Positions 46,950 through 57,124 of a stretch of 64,000 nucleotides of DNA are shown here, one piece after another. Below the pieces are notes generated by a model, which saw only the letters and a program-made list of their open reading frames with translations, was not told the DNA's origin and ran no database searches. Source of the DNA: Onchidella celtica (lineage: Eukaryota > Mollusca > Gastropoda > Systellommatophora > Onchidiidae). Both the position numbers and the translations under genes were made by a program. The stretch is from assembly GCA_963931925.1 (NCBI GenBank), contig OZ007579.1:50311619-50375618 (forward strand), read 5' to 3'. Position 1 is the stretch's first letter. The number at the start of each line of letters is the position of its first letter.

Positions 46950-47717
46950 CAACTCCCCAATTTAAGTTGAATATCTTTCAACTCCAAAAACATTATACAG
47001 CGTCTGCACTATCGTGAAATAATCTTATAGCACTCCCAATCTCACAAAGGTAGTTGCTAATTCTATTACAATTAATAACAATTTCAGTGTCTTCCCGAAT
47101 GTCATCACAAATACAATACAATGCAGTGTACTTTGCATCACTAATGCCATAACTAATACAATACCGTCATTGCTTCCCAATAGTAAACAGTAGGCCTACT
47201 AGTCAAAATAACACAACGCCACCACTGTGGTGAAACAATGGTCAATGATATTATTACAAATCATATAAGGTGAAACGATGGCCCATCGTTTACATAATGC
47301 TTCGTGCACGAATCATAGCATACAACCTGTTGTACATAACATAGTTATCTCCAAAATGTCTAACTCATACGTACAATGGCAAAATACCAATACATACCGA
47401 CCACTGATCAGGGTCTTTCTTCATCGTATTAGGTCAAAACAAGTTACAACAATGCAATATAACACAAACACTGCTTGCTCGCAGTCCCCATTTGGGTTAC
47501 ATTTTCCAAAAATTACACCAAGTTCCATTGGTAACAAATATGACATAGCATAAAATCAAAATGTGACTAACACATCATGACTCTCTATCAGCCATCAATT
47601 CAATATTCAGTCACAGATGAACTATGTCCCCAGTTACAGTACAATACTGCCGTCCTAGAAATTCATCTAGTAGGCAAAAGTATGGGTTACAATGCATTTC
47701 ACTGATAGTGTACTACT
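46950..47717 (-). other. 3' UTR of element D
   Basis: Stretch between the RNase H stop and the 3' LTR, CA-rich on the plus strand, no gene. It ends in the polypurine tract next to the LTR. Confidence 0.75.
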
Positions 47718-47984
47718 TTAAAATACCCTGCTCAGGAAATCGGCACAGACATTTTCTCTGCCTTTTACGTAGTGAATCCTGAATCGATAAGACTGTAAAA
47801 ATAAACTCCATCGTAATAACTTTGGACTGTCAAACTTGGCAGAGTTCAAAAACTCTAATGACCGATGGTCAGTTTGGAGCACAAACTCCTTTCCATACAA
47901 ATACAAAGTAAACTTTTTTACAGCCCAAACAATAGCTAAACATTTGCGCTCTGAGACCGAATATTTTGTCTCACGAGGCAATAG
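47718..47984 (-). pseudogene. Element D pol, C-terminal RNase H part
   Basis: An 87-codon piece with YSVSERKCLAIVWAVKKF, an LQTDHRSL motif and a terminal ADFLSRVF, which is the second half of a Ty3/gypsy RNase H domain. It begins exactly at the left edge of element C's insertion. The reading frame is collinear with the pol piece that stops at the right edge (57125), once one copy of AATAG is discounted. It was therefore one domain before C inserted. Confidence 0.92.
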
Positions 47985-49268
47985 TGTTACGATGGGGATT
48001 ACTGTGCTCGTGTTTTACGGGGATGGTTAATTATAAATTTACGTGTTCGACTGCATTTAATAAAATATCGAGAGGTTTTAGAAATTACTCTGCCATACCA
48101 TGCCACATACACTAATAACAATTTCGAGTACGTTATATCAAGGACCTTGTAGGGCCACAAATTTATTACTTAAAATTCCTAACAATTTCGTCTATCGTTT
48201 ACATATTAAAAAGACAACATCAGCAGCATCAAATGAAACTAGTATACTACATAACTAGAAGTCTCCTCTAGGTTCTTAAAGATTAGAAAATCCATATCAT
48301 TCTGACTCATTCACAGTTTACTTAGTAATTATTTATCTTCAGAAATATAGTCTGCCTACTATCTCACAAATAATATTCTTATGTCTCAGACGACAATGTT
48401 AACTCAGTTAATTACTTATAAAGGATCAAACCGTCAAGACACACTGACGTAGTTAAGATAGATCTAGATCTGCTCTAGGATGGGCTGGCAATCCCCAGCC
48501 TCATCCAGACACATCAATTACAATTTACAAATGTATATTCCAGACACTCATTCTAGATCTAATTGCAAGTAACAAACATTATGGTCTTGCATTCCTTTGG
48601 TAGCACTTCTACTGGAAAATTAGGGTCAGATTCACATCATCTCGAATCATTGTGAAGACACTTACGATTGGTTCCCTGAAACGATTTCAGGGAACTGGAG
48701 AAAATAGCTGTGGATTATTTCATTGTCTATCCAGGACATAGACATGCCTTAACAGTCTTATGGTTCTCTCTGGCTGAACCTTAGCCGACCGCCCTCGTAG
48801 CTGGAAAGATCTACATGGAAGTGGTCAAATCCAAAGATGGCTTCGCTTAAATCTTCTGCAGACCCAGCGAACTGCTCAAATTTGATTGGTGCATCCGCTT
48901 CAAGCTCAGCTCGCAGCGCCAATAGATTCTATTAATAGTAACAGACAAAGTTACTCAAGTATATCAAAACCGTTCGCAAAGTCTCTACACCCTAAACGTT
49001 TTATGTACGAATGTATTCACTCCTTATTCGCCCCGTCTTTCCCTGTTAAAGTACACCCAAACCACGGGGTTGAAAACTGCATCGTCACTGTTAATTTATC
49101 CATTCGTTCTATCTTGCCCCACCTTCTTTCCATCCCCAAGAAAACGCGTTTCAAAAACAAACCGTCCACGGGAACAGTTCAAGGACGTTTGCACTGGCCA
49201 AAATCAATGATGACATGAAATAAACAAAACCGTGACCCAGCACGGCAATTCAAATTCTAACCCTGACA
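47985..49268 (-). repeat. 3' LTR of element C
   Basis: 1,284 bp. It contains a perfect 10-bp-stem hairpin with a 3-base loop at 48672-48694, and an AATAAA on the minus strand near 48162-48170. It ends at the AATAG duplication. Confidence 0.95.
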
Positions 49269-49943
49269 TATCCCCCACCCCAGTGAAAATTTTAAGAAAA
49301 ATTTACACGATAAGATCCAAAAAATCCCAAAGTTATTGTGGTAGGGGCTTAAGTAGTACTGTAGAAAAATGAGTCTTAAGCTTGAGAAGAAAAATCTAAC
49401 TAAGAACGTGCATACTGGATGGACAAAAAGCATACAATTATTGATGCAATGTTCTATAGAATTTATTCTATTTAAACATTCTTACTGCACACAATCCAAA
49501 TTCTCAGAAACATCTATAATAATAATGAGTATATCACTGTATACTGCTGGGTTAAAGTATAACTATTATCAAATAATGAAGCCTTACTGAAGAAATAGGC
49601 TTATGACTATCTAGTCAACACACACAATTGCTGCTTATATACACATTCACACACAATATATTGTTAATTAAAATACTGTGGTATCCAATGGCAGCAGTAG
49701 CTCTGGTAGCTTGGTTTGCCATGTCTTCATCTCATTGACCCGCTGACAAGGGCGTCAGGTTTGCCAGAAGTTCAGGTCACAGTCAGGAATGACGCTGGTG
49801 GAAAGAGGATATTCACAAAAAAGGATTGTAAAACTGGTTCATAAAGTAATGAACAAGATAAATGTGAATCCATCCACCGTCTAGAAATGAGGGGGACAAG
49901 CACTATCCAACCCCAATACAAGACAACACTCTTTAATGGGAAA
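49269..49943 (-). other. 3' UTR and polypurine tract of element C
   Basis: Non-coding, AT-rich. The minus-strand tract GGGGTGGGGGATA (49269-49281) abuts the LTR. No envelope-like ORF. Confidence 0.8.
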
Positions 49944-52900
49944 TTAAATGAGACGTGACAAAATATCAGCTTGGGAATTGTCACCGCCCGGGATAGCACG
50001 GATTACAAACCGGTATTCCTGGAGTGCAAGACTCCACCTCGCTAATCGAGCATTTTTAGCCCTGTTAGTCTTTAAGAATAACAACGGACGATGGTCCGTT
50101 TCAATTATAAACTCGGACATGAGTAGATATCTCGAAAATGCGTTTACAGCAAAAATGATAGCGAGGCACTCTCGCTCGATAATTGCATAGCGGCATTCCC
50201 TATCTAGCAACTTGCGGCTGGCGTATAGACATGGCCGCAAGGTATCGTCTCGTTCCTGTAATAACACAGCTCCCAATCCCTTGTCCGACGCATCAGTGCG
50301 GACAATAAATATTTGGTTTATGTCTGGAAGTATGAGAATGGGGGAAGTGGAAAACAATTGTTGAACGGTACGAAGTGTATCAGCACATTCGGTTGTCCAT
50401 TTCACTTTATTAGGAAAATTCTTTCTTGTGAGGTCCGATAACGGAGCTGTAAGCGAAGAAAAATTTGGAATGAATTTCCTATAATAGTTAAGAAAGCCCA
50501 ATAAACTACGAACTTCTTTCTTAGTTCGAGGTGGTTGGAGCTTTAAGATGGTAGTTATCTTCTTGTCATCTGGAGTCTGAACGCCGTGGGCAATTGTATG
50601 GCCCAGAAAATTAATTTCATTATATCCTAAAAACACCTTACTGGGTTTCGCCGTAAGGCCAGCTCGACGAAGAGCAATAAAAACTTGTCGTAGGGCTGCG
50701 AGGTGGCCCGACCAATCGGTTTCATAAATACAAATGTCGTTAGAATACGACAATACGGAATTCATACGCTGGAGTAATATTGTCATCATACGGGCGAAAG
50801 TAGCAGGGGCTGTAACTAACCCGAAAGGCATATAGCGCCACTGCATAAGACCCAACGGAGTCTGAAAAGCGGTATATTGCTTGCTATTCTCATCAAGCGG
50901 AATTTGCCAATAGCCTTTGGAAAGATCAATTTTAGAAAAAATCGTTGCCCTCGCTAACTGAGCAAAAAGATTCTCCTGGTTGGGAATCGGTTCCGCGTCA
51001 TATATCGTAACCTCATTAAGTTTACGATAGTCAATACAAAAACGCACTGTATCATCTTTTTTTTTCACTAAGACGATGGGTGAGTTATATGGGCTCGTCG
51101 ATCGCTCTATCACTCCCAGGTGAAACATGTTACGTACCTCGGATATTATAGTCTCTTGTGCGTGCAGCGGACGCGGATATGGTTTAACAAAGACTGGTAT
51201 ATCCGTCTTTAATCTTATAACATGCTGTACCAAAGAAGTATTACCTGGTAGATCAGTAAAGACTGTAGTAAACTCGTTAAGCAAATCTCTTAAATCTTGT
51301 CTTTGCGATTCAGATAAATCTGGATTTATATTCACATCCGAAGTGTTTTCAGAAGATCGAAGTGCGGGTATTGAATTCTCTATCTTAATAGGATCATCAT
51401 CGTCAACTGAAACCAAGGCCGCATTGGCCTGTGCAACCACATTTCGGCGATTATTCTGTCGATTATCATCGTCGGACAGGTACTGCTTTAACATATTTAT
51501 ATGGAAGACTTTGTCCTGTCCTCGAATCTTGATAAGATAATTTACTCGAGAAAGTCTCTTTAGAACTTTAAAAGGTCCCTTCCATGTAAGAAGGAGTTTA
51601 TTTTTCGTTTCCGGAAGGAGAACAAGAGTTTGGTCTCCGACGGCCAAGGTTCGCAATCGGCTACCTTGATCACGATATTGTTTATAAAGACTCGCATGCG
51701 CAGCTGAAGATTTTTGTGCGAGCTGACATGCGTTAAGAATTCGATGGCGCAAGTCTACAACGTATTGATATGCAGACCGCGTATCATTGTCGTCGGTGTC
51801 TGATCCGGCGAATAAATCATGGAGTATGGCCATTGGACCACGCGGCTTACGACCATACAATAATTCGAAGGGGGAAAAACCTGTCGATGCGTTCGGTAGT
51901 TCTCGGTATGCAAAAAGAATAGCGGGGAGTTGTCGATCCCAATCACTCGGTTTGTCGGCGGAAACTCGCGCAAGCATACTTTTCATGGTAGCATTCCAAC
52001 GTTCACAGCAGCCATTAGACTGTGGGTGATATGGAGATGTCAATCTTTGTTTAATCCCGACCAACTCCAAGACTTTCTTAAAAAGCTCAGAGGTAAACTG
52101 TGGACCTCTGTCCGATAAAATTTCAACTGGAAACCCAAGACGCGAAAAAATAGTAATAAGAGCTTCAGCGACATGATCAGCTGAAATGTCTTTTAGCGGA
52201 ATGGCCTCTGGCCAACGGGTTGCGTAGTCAATGACAGAAAGTATAAAACGATGTCCTCTGTCTGACTTGTGTAGGGGACCAACTATATCTACGGCAACGC
52301 GCTCAAATGGTCTGGAGACCATTGGCATCTCCTGCAGAGGAGCTCGCGATGCTCTTCCTTTAGGAGTACGTCTCTGACATACGTCACATGTTGATACGAA
52401 CCGGTTTACATCTGCGTAAATACTGGGCCAAAAAAATTGCGATAGTATTCGAGACTTAGTTCTGGCCTTTCCCTGGTGACCTGCCAAGGAAGTGTCATGC
52501 GCGAGACGAATAATGTCGCGACGAAAAGATCTCGGTACTACAAGTTGCATAACGGTCTCTCGCTTACTCCGAAAATTACGATATAATAAGTCATCTTTCA
52601 TAAGAAACTTAGAGGTATCCGGTGCGGTAGGATCAACCTTAGCAAACAAATGTTTCAATGTGGGATCTGAATGTTGCTCATCATGAAATGCACCAGACGT
52701 TATGTTCACTTCAATAGTAGGATTACTCAATGGACTGTCTGCTCGTCGACTCGATTGTAGGCGTGTTGTCGCACAAGCAATACTTTCATCGTCACTCCAA
52801 ATTTCCAAGTTACCGGTAGGAAACTTATTTACTTGAGGTACATTACCTATGATTATATCAGCCACTGGATTAGGCAGTACACATGCAGTAACAATACCTG

Positions 52901-53123
52901 TGAGAAAAGGTGTATCAATATAAACTTCTGCAAGACGGAATCGCTCTACAGATCCGCCAAAAGTAATACAAGTTACCTCTTTATCCAAAAATTGTGTTGG
53001 ACGGACTAGTGACTGTCGAACGCCGATAGTCGTGCATCCGGAGTCACGTAGAACAGAAACGCGAATAGCGTTCACGCGGCCCTGGTAGAATGTTAATTCA
53101 CCCAGTTCATGTAGGGCGGACAT
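49944..53123 (-). CDS. Pol of element C (PR-INT-RT-RNase H), RT active site altered
   Basis: 1,059 codons, uninterrupted. The protease motif D27-S-G is near the start. Integrase follows: an HHCC region around LAHDTSLAGH...CDVCQ, then VDIVGP, LSDRGPQFTS and CERWNA as the D,D,E blocks, and a WKGPF module. RT has SPYNSPIVLVKKKD and FCIDYRKLN. At residues 793-796, however, the usual YxDD reads Y-S-N-D: codon AAC at 50739-50741 replaces an expected GAC. RNase H has FIVRTDASDKGLG and ends ADILSRLI. The first catalytic Asp of RT is therefore lost, which should abolish polymerase activity. The start given is the first ATG after the gag stop; translation more likely arrives from gag. Confidence 0.92.
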   Translation of the reverse strand: MSALHELGELTFYQGRVNAIRVSVLRDSGCTTIGVRQSLVRPTQFLDKEVTCITFGGSVERFRLAEVYIDTPFLTGIVTACVLPNPVADIIIGNVPQVNKFPTGNLEIWSDDESIACATTRLQSSRRADSPLSNPTIEVNITSGAFHDEQHSDPTLKHLFAKVDPTAPDTSKFLMKDDLLYRNFRSKRETVMQLVVPRSFRRDIIRLAHDTSLAGHQGKARTKSRILSQFFWPSIYADVNRFVSTCDVCQRRTPKGRASRAPLQEMPMVSRPFERVAVDIVGPLHKSDRGHRFILSVIDYATRWPEAIPLKDISADHVAEALITIFSRLGFPVEILSDRGPQFTSELFKKVLELVGIKQRLTSPYHPQSNGCCERWNATMKSMLARVSADKPSDWDRQLPAILFAYRELPNASTGFSPFELLYGRKPRGPMAILHDLFAGSDTDDNDTRSAYQYVVDLRHRILNACQLAQKSSAAHASLYKQYRDQGSRLRTLAVGDQTLVLLPETKNKLLLTWKGPFKVLKRLSRVNYLIKIRGQDKVFHINMLKQYLSDDDNRQNNRRNVVAQANAALVSVDDDDPIKIENSIPALRSSENTSDVNINPDLSESQRQDLRDLLNEFTTVFTDLPGNTSLVQHVIRLKTDIPVFVKPYPRPLHAQETIISEVRNMFHLGVIERSTSPYNSPIVLVKKKDDTVRFCIDYRKLNEVTIYDAEPIPNQENLFAQLARATIFSKIDLSKGYWQIPLDENSKQYTAFQTPLGLMQWRYMPFGLVTAPATFARMMTILLQRMNSVLSYSNDICIYETDWSGHLAALRQVFIALRRAGLTAKPSKVFLGYNEINFLGHTIAHGVQTPDDKKITTILKLQPPRTKKEVRSLLGFLNYYRKFIPNFSSLTAPLSDLTRKNFPNKVKWTTECADTLRTVQQLFSTSPILILPDINQIFIVRTDASDKGLGAVLLQERDDTLRPCLYASRKLLDRECRYAIIERECLAIIFAVNAFSRYLLMSEFIIETDHRPLLFLKTNRAKNARLARWSLALQEYRFVIRAIPGGDNSQADILSRLI

Positions 53124-53144
53124 GACTGGAATAGATTTTGATTG

Positions 53145-54416
53145 TCATGAAGATTCAGAATGACCGTCAGTGTCATAAGGTGTAGATTTAACCGAGCAGG
53201 CATTTGCTGACTCCAATTTCACGTTACAAAATCTCTGTATGTGGCCTACCCTATTACACTTATAACATATAGTACGATTAGGATCGTTTGCACGATAGGG
53301 AAGACTCTGCGGTCTATTATAATTATGATTATCATCAAAATGCACTCGTCGCGGCGGTCCCTGAGGCCGGTTATATTGATGGCCTGGATAGTTGCCACGA
53401 TAATATGGGCGAGGCTCGTAAAATGAATAACTCTGGTATCCTCGACGCGGGGATACATTACCTCGATTCGGAAAATCTCTCTGTCTACAAAAAGGCGGCT
53501 CTGATTGAGAGCGCGGATTTGGGGCCTGACGACGAGTCGGCCTTGAACGATCGTGTCCGGTTGGCGCTACTTTGCCTACGTTGGCATAACACGGTGCTGT
53601 AGTTGAAGGCTTTGCCAAAGGACGATTTGGGTGGGCCGACGCGTATCGTTCCGCGCACGATGTGATTTCTTCAGAGGATGTCGGTGCCCTCTCTTTAAGG
53701 TGGGCGACTAAATCGGAATGACATGCCGTATAGATTTGGTCCTTTAAGACCAAATCGTAAAGTTGGGAATAATTTCCGGTAGTTACGTTCGCGAGCTCTA
53801 TCCAGCGATCTAAATAATGTTTCAGCCGATTCACATAAGTTGAGAAATTTTCAGATGGCTCAGGTTTACATGAGCGAAATCTTTGATGAAAGCCATCCTC
53901 GGTATGCTGGAATCGTTTAAGCAGTGCTGTTTTAAGCTTGTCATAATCGTTGGCATCTTCTACTTTAAGGCTGTGAAATACTTCTAAAGCCTTACCCGTT
54001 AATAAATTGGACAGGCATGAACTGTACATCGCCCGCTGCCATCCGACGCATTTAGCGTGTAACTCGAACCGATGTAAATATGCGTCGATCCGGTCGAGTT
54101 TTTCATTAAATGTGGGTAGTTTTGGTTTCTTAGCATAAGTATTGCTGGCAGTAGAGGGGCCCACAAGCGATTGTTGCTCTAATTTTTTCATTGCGAGTTC
54201 ATGCTCTCTTTCCTTTTCTCTCTCTCTTTCTTTTTCTCTTTCTCTTTCTTCTTTCTCTCTCTCTCTTGCTTCTTTTTCTCTTTCTCTTTCTCTTGCTTCT
54301 TTTCGATCCTCGCGCTCTCGGTCTTGCTGTACTTGTCGTTCGCACCACGCGGCGCGTTCTTCCTCTGGTATGCCCAGAACTTTGGCAGATTCAAAGTATT
54401 TAAGAAAGTCAGCCAT
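53145..54416 (-). CDS. Gag of element C
   Basis: 423 codons. The N-terminus (about 25-75) is a strongly charged Arg/Glu/Lys coiled coil with EREKE-type repeats. A capsid-like region follows (about 90-270; GWQRAMYSSCLSNLLTGKAL, KLKTALLKRF), then an R/P/Y/N-rich linker and a single CCHC knuckle, CYKCNRVGHIQRFC. The stop is TGA at 53145-53147, and the pol frame continues directly in phase. The bases after the stop are CAA TCA, matching the CAR-YYA readthrough consensus. A simple CGA-to-TGA mutation is the alternative. Confidence 0.92.
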   Translation of the reverse strand: MADFLKYFESAKVLGIPEEERAAWCERQVQQDREREDRKEAREREREKEAREREKEEREREKEREREKEREHELAMKKLEQQSLVGPSTASNTYAKKPKLPTFNEKLDRIDAYLHRFELHAKCVGWQRAMYSSCLSNLLTGKALEVFHSLKVEDANDYDKLKTALLKRFQHTEDGFHQRFRSCKPEPSENFSTYVNRLKHYLDRWIELANVTTGNYSQLYDLVLKDQIYTACHSDLVAHLKERAPTSSEEITSCAERYASAHPNRPLAKPSTTAPCYANVGKVAPTGHDRSRPTRRQAPNPRSQSEPPFCRQRDFPNRGNVSPRRGYQSYSFYEPRPYYRGNYPGHQYNRPQGPPRRVHFDDNHNYNRPQSLPYRANDPNRTICYKCNRVGHIQRFCNVKLESANACSVKSTPYDTDGHSESS

Positions 54417-55788
54417 GATATGTTAAAGTCTGTAAATAGTAAGTATCTACCTACTATTAAGGTATATCGCGGTATCAATTATATTATATGAACAGATATT
54501 GTCTGTTAATATTAATTCAGTGTCTTATGTTAGCACTGCTTCGCGAAAAGAACGTTCTATCTCTCTCTCTGAAAATTACAGGCAGTATCACTTAAACTGC
54601 AAAAACTTTATCTCTCTCTCTCTATGAATATGGCAGTGCCGTCTATCCGTTGCTCCCACTGCAATAAAATACTATATATCGCCTTTACTGCGATAAATTA
54701 ATGTCTCGAGTGATCACTCTCAAAATTTTACGTCTCTCTCAACGCAAGAATCAGTGTCCTCTGTTATCACTGTGAAAAACGAATCGCTCTCTCAATGCGA
54801 TGAATCAAAAATATATCTCTCTCTCAACACGACAAATTTGAAATATCTCTCTCTTCTCAAAACGCGGACACGCAGTGTCTTCTGTTACCACTGCAAAATT
54901 ATTCTCTCTATTCTCACCGTGAAATTGTCACGTGAACAACAATTTATTATATCTCTCTCTCTCACATATGTCAATACCAGATTACAATTCAACGTGGTTT
55001 TAGCACGTGAAACACCTCAGGCATATATTGTAAACATATCAATGTTAGTATAGTAGTTTAAAGCTCATAATAAGGAAAAAGAAATACAATAAACAGAACG
55101 CTATACTGACAAGTAAAACGAACGATAACAGACCCTACAAGTCCTAACTTATTTTACAGAAAGTTTAAGAAAAAGACAGGAGAGACATCTTCCTAAAGAA
55201 AAGTGAGGAAGTAAAGAAACGCCACAGTCTATACGAATAATGGATCCCTAATAGAACTATTCACAGAGAAGCAAATCCCCCCGAGTTATTTTACATAGCC
55301 ACCAAGGCCTCCAATATCCTTCGTAATGGCAAAGAAGATATGCTAAACTATGATCCCAACCAACCTCCCGCACTTAAACTAAACATATAGTAAATAGTAA
55401 AATGGCCTGGAACACACACACAGAGCGGAAAGTACGTCGCCCTCCCCAAGACTGTTAGATAGATGATTCACTTATCTTTGTTTTTGAGGAATTCAGATGT
55501 TAATATCCTCAATCCATAGCTCCAAGCCCAAAACTGTATTTCTGTCTGAGGTAGATCTGGATGATGAAAGGGTTCCCTTGCCGGTGTCCACGGGTCAATG
55601 GGATGTTGAGTTCACCATATGAAATTGAAATACAAAATATTAGATTAATACAAATTGTCTAAAGTCGATAATAAAAAGGACCTGAAAACATAATATGACA
55701 AGAGTACAATATTAAATGATGGAATAAAAAAATACAATAGGTGTTAAATAATTTATCTATGGCATGGCGTTATCTAAAGTTCTTTTAA
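54417..55788 (-). other. Leader of element C with repeated small hairpins
   Basis: About 1.4 kb, untranslated. Between 54518 and 54893 there are four CAGTG...CACTG inverted pairs (54518-54538, 54634-54661, 54752-54772, 54873-54893), interspersed with TCTCTCTC runs and spaced about 100-120 bases. They look like a degenerate tandem array of stem-loops. A structural or packaging role is inference. Confidence 0.6.
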
Positions 55789-55801
55789 GGGTCCCTCTCC
55801 A
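55789..55801 (-). other. Candidate primer binding site of element C
   Basis: The minus strand reads TGGAGAGGGACCC, one base after a second copy of the LTR terminal motif CGTAACA (55803-55809). The true LTR edge at 55836, defined by the 3' LTR, is 34 bases away. TGG at the start fits the complement of a tRNA CCA end, but the tRNA is not identified. Confidence 0.5.
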
Positions 55802-55835
55802 GTGTTACGAATTCAAGGAAGGGTGTGCCCTCGAG

Positions 55836-57119
55836 TGTTACGATGGGGATTACTGTGCTCGTGTTTTACGGGGATGGTTAATTATAAATTTACGTGTTCG
55901 ACTGCATTTAATAAAATATCGAGAGGTTTTAGAAATTACTCTGCCATACCATGCCACATACACTAATAACAATTTCGAGTACGTTATATCAAGGACCTTG
56001 TAGGGCCACAAATTTATTACTTAAAATTCCTAACAATTTCGTCTATCGTTTACATATTAAAAAGACAACATCAGCAGCATCAAATGAAACTAGTATACTA
56101 CATAACTAGAAGTCTCCTCTAGGTTTTTAAAGATTAGAAAATCCATATCATTCTGACTCATTCACAGTTTACTTAGTAATTATTTATCTTCAGAAATATA
56201 GTCTGCCTACTATCTCACAAATAATATTCTTATGTCTCAGACGACAATGTTAACTCAGTTAATTACTTATAAAGGATCAAACCGTCAAGACACACTGACG
56301 TAGTTAAGATAGATCTAGATCTGCTCTAGGATGGGCTGGCAATCCCCAGCCTCATCCAGACACATCAATTACAATTTACAAATGTATATTCCAGACACTC
56401 ATTCTAGATCTAATTGCAAGTAACAAACATTATGGTCTTGCATTCCTTTGGTAGCACTTCTACTGGAAAATTAGGGTCAGATTCACATCATCTCGAATCA
56501 TTGTGAAGACATTTACGATTGGTTCCCTGAAACGATTTCAGGGAACTGGAGAAAATAGCTGTGGATTATTTCATTGTCTATCCAGGACATAGACATGCCT
56601 TAACAGTCTTATGGTTCTCTCTGGCTGAACCTTAGCCGACCGCCCTCGTAGCTGGAAAGATCTACATGGAAGTGGTCAAATCCAAAGATGGCTTCGCTTA
56701 AATCTTCTGCAGACCCAGCGAACTGCTCAAATTTGATTGGTGCATCCGCTTCAAGCTCAGCTCGCAGCGCCAATAGATTCTATTAATAGTAACAGACAAA
56801 GTTACTCAAGTATATCAAAACCGTTCGCAAAGTCTCTACACCCTAAACGTTTTATGTACGAATTTATTCACTCCTTATTCGCCCCGTCTTTCCCTGTTAA
56901 AGTACACCCAAACCACGGGGTTGAAAACTGCATCGTCACTGTTAATTTATCCATTCGTTCTATCTTGCCCCACCTTCTTTCCATCCCCAAGAAAACGCGT
57001 TTCAAAAACAAACCGTCCACGGGAACAGTTCAAGGACGTTTGCACTGGCCAAAATCAATGATGACATGAAATAAACAAAACCGTGACCCAGCACGGCAAT
57101 TCAAATTCTAACCCTGACA
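55836..57119 (-). repeat. 5' LTR of element C
   Basis: 1,284 bp, matching the 3' LTR except for about three substitutions. The hairpin copy is at 56523-56545. Its inner edge is followed on the minus strand by 33 bases that end in a repeat of the LTR terminus. Confidence 0.95.
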
Positions 57120-57124
57120 AATAG

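Larger units (their letters stand above)
47985..57119 (-). mobile_element. Element C: INT-first LTR retrotransposon nested in D
   Basis: The 9,135-bp element has two 1,284-bp LTRs (TGTTACG...CTGACA on the plus strand) and the 5-bp duplication AATAG (47980-47984 and 57120-57124). I see three LTR differences (near 48275/56126, 48662/56513 and 49014/56865), so the insertion is young. Gag and pol lie in one frame, separated by a single TGA. The pol order is protease-integrase-RT-RNase H. The purine tract ACTGGGGTGGGGGATA before the 3' LTR is close to that of B, so B and C are relatives. Confidence 0.95.

Noticed and set aside
47985-49268. 110-aa ORF inside the LTR of C (48886-49218, repeated at 56737-57069)
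   Set aside because: It is plus-strand, antisense to the element, and duplicated only because it lies in the LTR; no protein features.
54142-54491. Ser/Leu/Phe-rich plus-strand ORFs
   Set aside because: Antisense shadow of the charged coiled coil of element C gag.
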